Source: an uncultured Acetatifactor sp. (GTDB lineage: Bacteria; Bacillota; Clostridia; Lachnospirales; Lachnospiraceae). Taken from it: 61,382 nucleotides of DNA. Of this stretch, positions 54,455-61,382 are shown in pieces (the stretch's first letter is position 1; each line of letters starts with the position of its first letter). A program made the position numbers and the translations under genes. The notes beneath the pieces are model-generated. The model was given only the letters and a program-made list of their open reading frames with translations, did not search any database and was not told the origin of the DNA. The stretch covers positions 1-61,382 of the forward strand of contig CANQEV010000012.1 of the NCBI GenBank assembly GCA_947595925.1, written 5' to 3'.

Positions 54455-54666
54455 TGTATCTTCTCTCTGTTAAAATTCCCTATGATTCTAAGATTCTGCC
54501 TTTTATCTCACAATCCTGAAACGATTCAACCGTCTTCTGATCTCTGAAAATTTCGCCCAATGTATCTTCTCTCTATTAAGATTCCCTATGATTCTAAGAT
54601 TCTGCCTTTTATCTCACATTCATGAAACGGATCAGCCATCTTCTGATTTCTAAAAAAATTACCGAC
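54455..54666. repeat. 106-bp tandem duplication upstream of mnmG
   Basis: Two copies (54455-54560 and 54561-54666) share the runs TGTATCTTCTCTCT and TTCCCTATGATTCTAAGATT and are about 80-85% identical. Similarity extends a few codons into the mnmG start, so the upstream copy carries a decayed version of the mnmG ribosome site and start (TTGGGCGAAAT against GTGAGCGAAAT). Confidence 0.9.
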
Positions 54667-54716
54667 CAGGAAATATTCCGGCTTCGTCTTAAAAAATAAT
54701 TTCGAAGTAAAACCAA

Positions 54717-56111
54717 TTATTTCCCCATACAAAACTTCGAAAAGATCTCTTCTATCAGATCCTCCCCGACTTCTTCTCCCAGAATACTTCCCAGGGAAGC
54801 GTAAGCCGCCATGAGATCGATGGAATAAAAGTCCTCCGGCATCCGGTCCTCCACGCTTTTTTTCACCAGTAATAAGGAATCTAAGGTATTCTGAAGCGCT
54901 TCCTTATATCTGAGATTCGTGATCCAGACCTCTTCATTTTGTTTCAGGTGACCGGAAAAGAAAAGTTCCTCGATCTCCCTTTCCAGATCTTCCATGCCTT
55001 CCTTTTCTTTTGCGGAGGTATGAACCATTCGAATATTTTCTCCGGCGGCAAGGGAGAGGATATCCTGTTCACTGATCTTTTGTTCCAGATCCGACTTATT
55101 CAACAGGAAAATCATTTTTTTCCCTTTTATAAGGTCCAGTATCTCCCTATCATTTTCGTCCAAAGCCTGGGAAGTATCCGCCACATAGAGGATCAGATCC
55201 GCATCCTCCGCGTATCTTCTCGCCTTTTCGACTCCGATCTTCTCCACCGTATCCTCCGTTTCACGGATCCCGGCGGTATCGATGATATTCAGGTGCACTC
55301 CCCGCAGTTTTACAGATTCTTCCAGGATATCCCTGGTTGTACCGGCAACATCTGTGACAATGGCCCGCTCCTGCCCGAGAATCATATTTAAAAGCGAAGA
55401 TTTACCGACATTTGGCTTTCCGACTATGACTGTGGAAATACCCTCTTTTATCATTCTGCCGCTGTCGCCAGTCTGCAGAAGTCTGTTAATATCTGAAATG
55501 ACATTGTCCAGCTTTTCAGTGATCCTCTCCGGATATCCGTCCAGACTGATATGTTCCGGATCGTCTAAAGCGGACTCGATAAAAGCGATCTCATAAAGGA
55601 TTTCCTGGCGGATCCCTCTGATCTTTTCCGCCAGCTTTCCCTGAAGCTGGTCCACGGAAGCTCTCAGCGCCATTTCATTTTTGGAATGAATGACATCCAT
55701 CACCGCTTCTGCCTCAGAAAGGTCGATCCTGCCATTTAAAAAAGCTCTCTTTGTAAATTCTCCGGGCTCCGCAAGTCTTGCCCCGGCCTGCAGCACCGTC
55801 TCCAAAACCTTTTGAACCGCCAGGACGCCTCCGTGACAGTTGATTTCCACCGTATCCTCCGCCGTATAACTTTTCGGAGCGATAAAAACCGACGCCATCA
55901 CTTCATCAATGACAGTTCCGTCCCTGAAATCCCTGATCAATCCGTAATGAATGGTATGGCTGGGAACTTCTTTTAAGATCCTCCTGCCAGATTTTGTAAA
56001 AAAGACAGAATCCGCGATCTCAATGGCCTTTTCGCCGCTGATCCTTACAATACCGATTCCCGAATCACTCAACGCGGTTGCCACCGCCGCGATTGTGTCT
56101 GTCCGAAACAT
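54717..56111 (-). CDS. mnmE: tRNA modification GTPase MnmE
   Basis: A 464-residue GTPase that acts with MnmG. The N-terminal formyl-THF-binding domain, the central G domain (G1 GKPNVGKSSLL, G3 DTAGIRETEDTVEKIG, G4 NKSD) and the C-terminal ending FSKFCMGK with the conserved Cys are all present. The length is normal. It is separated from jag by a terminator, so it has its own promoter. Confidence 0.97.
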   Translation of the reverse strand: MFRTDTIAAVATALSDSGIGIVRISGEKAIEIADSVFFTKSGRRILKEVPSHTIHYGLIRDFRDGTVIDEVMASVFIAPKSYTAEDTVEINCHGGVLAVQKVLETVLQAGARLAEPGEFTKRAFLNGRIDLSEAEAVMDVIHSKNEMALRASVDQLQGKLAEKIRGIRQEILYEIAFIESALDDPEHISLDGYPERITEKLDNVISDINRLLQTGDSGRMIKEGISTVIVGKPNVGKSSLLNMILGQERAIVTDVAGTTRDILEESVKLRGVHLNIIDTAGIRETEDTVEKIGVEKARRYAEDADLILYVADTSQALDENDREILDLIKGKKMIFLLNKSDLEQKISEQDILSLAAGENIRMVHTSAKEKEGMEDLEREIEELFFSGHLKQNEEVWITNLRYKEALQNTLDSLLLVKKSVEDRMPEDFYSIDLMAAYASLGSILGEEVGEDLIEEIFSKFCMGK

Positions 56112-56488
56112 GCCGCCTGTACTGCCTTTCTTGAATTATCTACAAAATTTATTCAATCCTAACAACATCGTATAATAAAATAATTTATCAGATCTGAAAA
56201 CATTAAATCATCAAATAATTTATCAAATCCTAAAAGCATTGAATCATCCTATCAAATAACACGCCCTCATCATCTGATCAAAGATCCAAAAAATATTTTT
56301 ACCATCTCTCGGTCAACCAGACAATAAAAAAGGTCGGACATAAAAATTATATCATATATCCGACCTTTTTACATACTTTTTTTATTTTATCATTCAGACA
56401 AACCGCATATGAGGCGATCAGTACATCAGCGCGGCTTTCCGTTTGTCATTAGCTGATCTGTTTCTAATTGATACAAATTACATAATAT
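56112..56488. other. intergenic region between mnmE and jag
   Basis: About 375 bp, AT-rich, with no gene. It contains the bidirectional terminator (56326-56370), short direct repeats of ATAATTTATCA and AAAGCATT type (about 56180-56250), and a possible mnmE promoter TTGTTA-17-TAGATA close to 56111. Confidence 0.5.
56326..56370 (-). terminator. terminator of the rpmH-to-jag transcript
   Basis: A stem GGTCGGA/TCCGACC is flanked by A6 on one side and T5 on the other, so it can act in both directions. On the minus strand it lies about 120 bp after jag. Confidence 0.8.
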
Positions 56489-57127
56489 TTATTTTTTTAA
56501 GGAAACTACCACTTTTCGGAAGGGTTCTTCTCCTTCGCTGTGGGTGGTAACATACTTATCATCCTGAAGGGCGGAGTGAATGATCCTTCTCTCATAGGGA
56601 TTCATAGGCTCAAGGGCAACGGGCCTCTTTGTCCTCTTTACTTTATAAGCGATATTCTTCGCAAGATTTTCCAGGGTTTCCTTCCTTCTCTCGCGATAAT
56701 TTTCCGTGTCAACCTTAACGCGGATATAGTCCTCAGAACCCTTATTCACTACGAGAGATACCAGATATTGCAGAGAATCCAGAGTTGCCCCTCTCTTTCC
56801 GATCAGGATTCCCATATCCTCACCGCTGAGATCAATGTCCATGCTCTTTTCTACATCATCATATTTTACATCGATGGCCACTTCCATCTTCATGGCCTCA
56901 AATACATCCCTCAGAAATACCTTTGCCTTTTCTTCAAGAGATACTTCTACCTTTGTTTCTTTTACAGCTGCCTTGATCACAGCGGGCTTGGAACCGATAC
57001 CGAGAAATCCGGAAGCGCCCTCTTCCACAACTTCATAATCCAGAAGATCACTGGTTACACCGAGTTTCTGACATGCTTCGGTAATTGCTTCACTCACAGT
57101 CTTTGCAGTCACTTCAATATATTCCAT
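56489..57127 (-). CDS. khpB: RNA-binding protein Jag (KhpB)
   Basis: A 212-residue protein with three modules: Jag_N (VTAKTVSEAITEACQKLGV), a KH domain (DMGILIGKRGATLDSLQYLV), and an R3H domain near the C-terminus (RPVALEPMNPYERRIIHSAL). KhpB binds RNA together with KhpA and affects cell elongation in streptococci. It lies 17 bp after yidC, its usual neighbour. Confidence 0.94.
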   Translation of the reverse strand: MEYIEVTAKTVSEAITEACQKLGVTSDLLDYEVVEEGASGFLGIGSKPAVIKAAVKETKVEVSLEEKAKVFLRDVFEAMKMEVAIDVKYDDVEKSMDIDLSGEDMGILIGKRGATLDSLQYLVSLVVNKGSEDYIRVKVDTENYRERRKETLENLAKNIAYKVKRTKRPVALEPMNPYERRIIHSALQDDKYVTTHSEGEEPFRKVVVSLKK

Positions 57128-57144
57128 TTTTTTATCCTCCTAAA

Positions 57145-58473
57145 TTACTTGTGCGTATCGTTATATTTTTTAACCATATTTGCTTTTTCAAACATACTGC
57201 CAGGTGCAGCGCTGCCGTTTCCATAATTGGAAGAAGCGTTTTTCATCGCTTCATTCTTTTCTTGTTCGGAAAGGGAAGAAGAGATTGCCGCCTTGTCCTG
57301 CATGGTTCTTTTCGGCTGATTTGTCTGGATATTTCTGGTGTTCATGTTTGCGTAAGTATTCATGAGCTCCTGCTGCTGTTTCAACTTTTCCATCTTCTTC
57401 TCGCTCTTGGAAGCGTTCTGTCTGATGATATCGTCGAAATCCATTTTGTCAATGTGCTTGTTGATGGCGATCTGCTGGATCGTGCGGACCACGCTGCCGG
57501 CCACCCAGTAGATTCCCATACCTGCGGGAAGGGAAAAACAGAACCATGCGGACATCAGAGGCATGATCATGTTCATAGTCTTCATGGACGCCGCCATGGA
57601 ATCTGCCTGTTCATTTCCACTCTTAGGCTGCTGGGGCATCAGTTTTACACTGATCCATTGGGTGACAGCAGAGAGGACAGGAATCATAATTGCACCGATT
57701 ATCAATCCCCAGGCTCCAACTGCATGAGCTTGTCTGATGATATTTGAAGGTGAATTTCCGATGTTTAACCCTAGAAAATTATTGTAAGTATTGATCAAAC
57801 CATCTGGACCAAGGATCAGCTCACCGCCGGAAGCTCTTAAATTACTCAACCCGTAATGCTCCGCGACAGTTGCCATATCCGTGGTTGAAAGTCTGTTCAA
57901 AACATCGATGATACCTTTGTTCAGGTTGTTATTCATGTTTTTAGAAAACTGGGCCACGACAGAAGAGATAGTGGTAACTCCTGAATTTCTCAGAAATTCG
58001 CCGTTGTCCTGGGTGATAATACGGTCTGCAAGGACGCCGAAAGTATCACCGATTTTTGAAACATATGCCGGAATCGCATAAATCACGCGATACAGTGCGA
58101 AAAGGATGGGCATCTGGATCAAGAGATAAAGACAGCTGCCCGTAGGCGAAACACCATATTTGGCATAAACCATCTGGATTTCCTGATTCATCGCCATCTG
58201 GGAATCCGTATCCTTCTTATTTTTATACTTATTCTGAATCGCTTGGATCTCCGGCTGCATCTTAAGAGACAGCTTTGAGAACTTCTGCTGCTTTATGGTA
58301 AGGGGCATCATCAGCAGGTTGACTACGATCGTAAAGAGAATGATGGAAAGGCCAATATTCGGTATCCCGATAAAATCGAGGACCGTAAAAATTCCTTCCA
58401 TGATCAGACCGAGCAGTTTTGCCACCCAACCTATAATAGCGGAAGAGTCCTGAGTCAACAAAATAATATTCAT
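57145..58473 (-). CDS. yidC: membrane protein insertase YidC (OxaA/SpoIIIJ)
   Basis: A 442-residue insertase. Hydrophobic helices typical of the Oxa1 core are visible (NIGLSIILFTIVVNLLMMPL; SCLYLLIQMPILFALYRVIY; the last with GMGIYWVAGSVVRTIQQ). It is longer than Bacillus SpoIIIJ because of an insertion between core helices (about 155-245) and a charged C-terminal tail of about 100 residues. No lipobox is seen at the N-terminus. Confidence 0.94.
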   Translation of the reverse strand: MNIILLTQDSSAIIGWVAKLLGLIMEGIFTVLDFIGIPNIGLSIILFTIVVNLLMMPLTIKQQKFSKLSLKMQPEIQAIQNKYKNKKDTDSQMAMNQEIQMVYAKYGVSPTGSCLYLLIQMPILFALYRVIYAIPAYVSKIGDTFGVLADRIITQDNGEFLRNSGVTTISSVVAQFSKNMNNNLNKGIIDVLNRLSTTDMATVAEHYGLSNLRASGGELILGPDGLINTYNNFLGLNIGNSPSNIIRQAHAVGAWGLIIGAIMIPVLSAVTQWISVKLMPQQPKSGNEQADSMAASMKTMNMIMPLMSAWFCFSLPAGMGIYWVAGSVVRTIQQIAINKHIDKMDFDDIIRQNASKSEKKMEKLKQQQELMNTYANMNTRNIQTNQPKRTMQDKAAISSSLSEQEKNEAMKNASSNYGNGSAAPGSMFEKANMVKKYNDTHK

Positions 58474-58498
58474 TTATCCTCCTGGCATCGCTATCATT

Positions 58499-58777
58499 TC
58501 ATTTTTTAGACATCCATTTCATCTTAACATGTCCTTTTTCCGTCTTTTCAGGCACGGGATCATACCCTCCATGGGAAAAAGGATTACATCTCAATATCCT
58601 CCAAGCGGCCATCATACTTCCCTTTATCGCGCCATATTTTTCAATGGCTTCCAGTCCATACTGGGAACAGGTAGGTATATAGCGACATGTTGCAGGTTTC
58701 ATCGGAGAAAGATATTTTTGATAAAATTTTATAATAGCGATAAAAATTTTTTTCATACACCAATCATAAAAATTCAA
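58499..58777 (-). CDS. yidD: membrane protein insertion efficiency factor YidD
   Basis: A 92-residue small amphipathic protein with the family core [33 protein letters not shown] and the conserved CNPF-HGGYDPV end. A TTG at 58777 overlaps the rnpA stop as TTGA, suggesting coupling; the ATG at 58756 matches the usual family start but has no ribosome binding site. Confidence 0.9.
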   Translation of the reverse strand: MNFYDWCMKKIFIAIIKFYQKYLSPMKPATCRYIPTCSQYGLEAIEKYGAIKGSMMAAWRILRCNPFSHGGYDPVPEKTEKGHVKMKWMSKK

Positions 58778-59121
58778 TACAAATAGACCTTGATGATCTT
58801 ATGGAGCTTCGCAAGATGCAGCATCGCACTTTCAATTTCAAAGTATCCCACATCAGCCGCAGTATTTCTCGCGACGACTACAATATCCAAACCACTATTG
58901 AATACGCTCTCATGCAGTCTGTAACTCTCCCGGATCAGTCTGGTGACACGGTGCCTCACCACACTGTTTCCTACTTTTTTACTCACGCTGATTCCAATTC
59001 TGTTCATGCCAAGGCCATTTTCCTTTATTATCATTACTAAATATTTATTGGCATAAGATTTTCCGTTTTGATAGACGAATCGGAACTGGTGATTTTTTTT
59101 CAAAGATTCTGAAAATAGCAT
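58774..59121 (-). CDS. rnpA: ribonuclease P protein component
   Basis: A 115-residue protein subunit of RNase P that aids tRNA 5' maturation. The signature [18 protein letters not shown] is visible. The start is the ATG at 59121 with AGGAGG 5 nt upstream. It lies between rpmH and yidD as in most bacteria. Confidence 0.94.
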   Translation of the reverse strand: MLFSESLKKNHQFRFVYQNGKSYANKYLVMIIKENGLGMNRIGISVSKKVGNSVVRHRVTRLIRESYRLHESVFNSGLDIVVVARNTAADVGYFEIESAMLHLAKLHKIIKVYLY

Positions 59122-59211
59122 GAACCCTCCTCTGTCACCTGCCTTCTCAGGCAAAATCAGAGAGAAAAAAAGGCCACATCACTGTGACCTATGCTCGGAA
59201 ATCTCAAATGA

Positions 59212-59346
59212 TTACGCGGATAATTTTTTTCTTCCCTTTGCGCGTCTTGCAGCCAACACTTTTCTTCCGCCGGAAGTACTCATCCTCGCTCTGAAACCAT
59301 GAACCTTGGAACGGGAACGCTTTTTAGGCTGATATGTCATTTTCAT
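59212..59346 (-). CDS. rpmH: 50S ribosomal protein L34
   Basis: A complete 44-codon gene: [20 protein letters not shown], then [20 protein letters not shown] and a short end KLSA. The start has AAAGGAGG upstream. It is the first gene of the leftward operon from the origin. Confidence 0.97.
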   Translation of the reverse strand: MKMTYQPKKRSRSKVHGFRARMSTSGGRKVLAARRAKGRKKLSA

Positions 59347-59389
59347 GAAAAGGCACCTCCTTTACTTTTACAGGAAAATAGCATATTTG

Positions 59390-59418
59390 ATTTTATAAAA
59401 AATAATGTGCAATGTCAA
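59390..59418 (-). promoter_or_regulatory. sigma-A promoter of rpmH
   Basis: On the minus strand TTGACA is followed by a 17-bp spacer and TAAAAT, about 45 bp before the rpmH start. Confidence 0.9.
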
Positions 59419-59460
59419 GAAAAATTTTAAAAATATCCTGAAAAATAAAGAAAAATTAAG

Positions 59461-59760
59461 GATTGAAAAAATTTTTTTAGAATTTTTAGAAGTTGTCCAC
59501 ATACATATACACATATTTGTCTCATAAATGAGATATCCACATATTATTCACCTAATGTGGATATCTCATTTATTTTTACCGTTTAAATGTGTAAAAAAAT
59601 TGATTTTATTGTAAGAAACGCAATGAAATAAATAGTTTCAAATAAATGAAAAAATTATTCACATTTCATCATTTCTATCCACATAACACTATTTTTTCTA
59701 ACTTATAAACATAATTATCAACATTATGTGGATAACTTTATTCCAAGATATGTTCAAAAC
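59461..59760. other. chromosomal origin region (oriC) with DnaA boxes
   Basis: A very AT-rich segment between rpmH and dnaA containing a cluster of DnaA-box-like nonamers: TTGTCCACA (59493), ATATCCACA (59533), its inverse (59556), TTATTCACA (59655), CTATCCACA (59675), TTATCAACA (59715) and the perfect consensus TTATCCACA in inverse orientation (59727-59735). This is the usual place for oriC in Firmicutes. Confidence 0.9.
59524..59573. repeat. perfect 19-bp inverted repeat in oriC
   Basis: Arms ATAAATGAGATATCCACAT and its exact complement are separated by 12 bp, and each contains a DnaA box (ATATCCACA), so two convergent boxes lie in one hairpin-forming element. TTTTTACC follows on the plus strand. 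Confidence 0.9.
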
Positions 59761-59766
59761 TACCAT

Positions 59767-59795
59767 TTGAAATATTTCTAAAATTATTATATCAT
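59767..59795 (+). promoter_or_regulatory. possible dnaA promoter
   Basis: TTGAAA is followed after 17 bp by TATCAT, about 125 bp upstream of dnaA. The consensus DnaA box lies 32 bp upstream, which fits autoregulation. Confidence 0.5.
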
Positions 59796-59920
59796 TATAA
59801 ATGTTGGTATAAAAGGGGAATGTTACGCGCTATTTTGCAAATAATGAAGACTGGATTGTCATAAACTCAGCATCATCAGGGGCGAAAACGCAACAATTTT
59901 GAAGGGAAGATAGAAGGGTT

Positions 59921-61294
59921 ATGGAATTGATCAAAGAAAAATGGGAAGAAATCAAGGATACAGTAAGAAAAGAATACAGCATTTCCAACATTTCTTATGA
60001 TACCTGGATCAAACCATTGGAATTTTATAATGTAGAAAACGACATAGTCAATATCATCATTCCCTCTGACCAGGCTCATGCTTTAAATTATATCTCAAGC
60101 AAGTATAAAATTTTCTTTCAGGTCACAATCACAGAAATGTTTGATCACGACTATGAGGTTAGTTTTTTATTGGAAAATGACATTGTTGATTTTAATACCA
60201 AGAGCGCAGCCGAAAAATTGGCAGAAAAGTATATCTCCAATTCTAACTACGAAAATGCCAACCTGAACCCCAGGTATTGTTTTGATACTTTTGTGGTAGG
60301 TAGCAACAATAAATTTGCCCACGCCTCTTCCCTGGCGGTAGCGGAATCTCCCGGTACTGTTTATAACCCTCTCTTCCTCTATGGGGGACCGGGACTTGGA
60401 AAGACTCATTTAATGCATTCCATCGGACATATGATTCTTGACAACAATCCAAATATGAAGGTTCTCTACGTCACCAGTGAGGAATTCACAAATGAAGTGA
60501 TAGAATCCATCCGAAGCGGAAATGCTGCTTCCATGACAAAGCTCAGGGAAAAATACAGAACTGTAGATGTTCTTATGGTTGACGACGTTCAATTCATTGT
60601 CGGAAAGGAAAGTACACAGGAAGAATTTTTCAATACCTTTAACGCCCTTCACACGGCGGGAAAGCAGATCGTTCTCTCCTCAGACAAGCATCCGAAGCAG
60701 ATGACGACCCTTGACGAAAGATTCCGATCCCGGTTTGAATGGGGCCTTACCGCGGACATACAGCCGCCTGATTATGAGACAAAGATGGCCATTCTGAGAA
60801 AGAATGCCGAAACCTGCGATAAAAAAATATCGGAAGAAGTCATACAATATATCGCAAACAATATCAAATCCAACATCCGGGAGCTGGAAGGCGCATTTAA
60901 TAAGATCGTTGCTTTTGCGAAACTGAACAAACTGGACACAGAAATCACCCTTCCTATAGCTGAAGAAGCCTTAAAGGACATGATCGATCCAAATAAGAAT
61001 TATGAGATCACACCCTCACTGATCATCGAAGTAGTGGCGGAGCACTTTGACGTCAAGCCGGAAGATATCATTTCCAGCAAAAGAAACGCCGAGTTTGTCA
61101 CACCCCGCCATGTCATGATGTATCTCTGTAGAAAATATACGAACACTTCCTTAAAGAATATAGCGAAACTGCTCGGCAAGAAGGATCATACCACCATCAT
61201 GCATGGTTATGATAAAATTAAGGAAGAAATGGAGACAAACGCCGACCTGAAAAATAAGATTGAGATCATAGAAAAAAAGCTGAATCCAAATTAA
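59921..61294 (+). CDS. dnaA: chromosomal replication initiator protein DnaA
   Basis: A 457-residue initiator. Domain I is the N-terminal helicase-loading part, domain III is the AAA+ core (Walker A GGPGLGKT at 155-162, Walker B VLMVDDVQF at about 214-222), and domain IV carries the DnaA signature LLGKKDHTTIMHGYDKI. The start has GAAGGG 5 nt upstream. After its stop, 88 bp remain in the window with no further gene. Confidence 0.98.
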   Translation: MELIKEKWEEIKDTVRKEYSISNISYDTWIKPLEFYNVENDIVNIIIPSDQAHALNYISSKYKIFFQVTITEMFDHDYEVSFLLENDIVDFNTKSAAEKLAEKYISNSNYENANLNPRYCFDTFVVGSNNKFAHASSLAVAESPGTVYNPLFLYGGPGLGKTHLMHSIGHMILDNNPNMKVLYVTSEEFTNEVIESIRSGNAASMTKLREKYRTVDVLMVDDVQFIVGKESTQEEFFNTFNALHTAGKQIVLSSDKHPKQMTTLDERFRSRFEWGLTADIQPPDYETKMAILRKNAETCDKKISEEVIQYIANNIKSNIRELEGAFNKIVAFAKLNKLDTEITLPIAEEALKDMIDPNKNYEITPSLIIEVVAEHFDVKPEDIISSKRNAEFVTPRHVMMYLCRKYTNTSLKNIAKLLGKKDHTTIMHGYDKIKEEMETNADLKNKIEIIEKKLNPN

Positions 61295-61382
61295 AATAAG
61301 ACAATTATTTAATGTCTGCTTAAAACAATAAAAATGTTCAAAAATACTTGAATTTACTGCGTTTGTGTCCATTCCATGATAT

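Overview
The window is a contiguous chromosome segment that ends at the replication origin of a spore-forming Firmicute, most likely a member of the Lachnospiraceae/Clostridia. Evidence: dnaA lies at the right end, preceded by an AT-rich DnaA-box region and then, leftward, the classic order rpmH-rnpA-yidD-yidC-jag-mnmE-mnmG-rsmG-(parS)-parA-parB. The sporulation/division block hup-rqcP(yabO)-yabP-yabQ-divIC-spoIIE-tilS-hpt-ftsH follows Bacillus/Clostridium synteny, and families common in Lachnospiraceae (DUF3881, DUF4446) are present. Nearly all genes lie on the minus strand, co-directional with a fork leaving oriC leftward; the main exception is a two-gene plus-strand island (about 47.9-49.4 kb) between two perfect parS sites.

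Layout from left to right. 0-3.8 kb: an operon with a DUF4910 peptidase-fold protein, a free-standing amino-acid adenylation enzyme and a formyltransferase-fold enzyme, probably continuing beyond the window. 3.9-7.2 kb: a phosphoesterase, a 40-bp tandem repeat, tRNA-Leu and tRNA-Tyr, and a cytoplasmic GH13 glucanase. 7.5-15.3 kb: the ftsH/hpt/tilS/spoIIE/divIC/yabQP/rqcP/hup block. 15.3-22.3 kb: a PEGA lipoprotein, a CotS-like protein, CCA-adding enzyme, a HAD phosphatase and a membrane-anchored SurA/PrsA-like protein. 22.4-25 kb: a 2-isopropylmalate synthase carrying a C-terminal AraC DNA-binding domain, with an attenuator-like leader. 25.1-41.3 kb: an accessory stretch with a methyltransferase pair, a DUF4143 ATPase, a DUF5060 glycosidase, a two-component system wired to a VTC/DUF4956/Cthe_2159-like operon, an MBL/AraC pair, a GH3 hexosaminidase and an LRR protein. 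41.5-61.4 kb: tRNA-Arg, DUF3881, nitroreductase, serS, DUF4446, parBA, the parS region, an orphan DegS-like kinase, and the origin-proximal housekeeping genes.

Most unusual items: (1) the LeuA-AraC fusion, which places the presumed leucine-sensing domain of a biosynthetic enzyme directly beside a DNA-binding domain; (2) nearly identical 11-bp-spaced direct repeats upstream of both the response regulator gene and the VTC/DUF4956/carbohydrate-binding operon, suggesting one envelope-related regulon of unknown biochemistry; (3) a SpoIIE without its membrane domain behind a promoter with the 21-bp spacer typical of Spo0A-activated spoIIE promoters; (4) a LexA-box-like palindrome in front of an orphan histidine kinase; (5) repeated small tandem duplications, in tilS, around mnmG, after the foldase-like gene and upstream of the tRNAs. 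Family names are assigned by motif recognition from the translated sequence; no database search was run.
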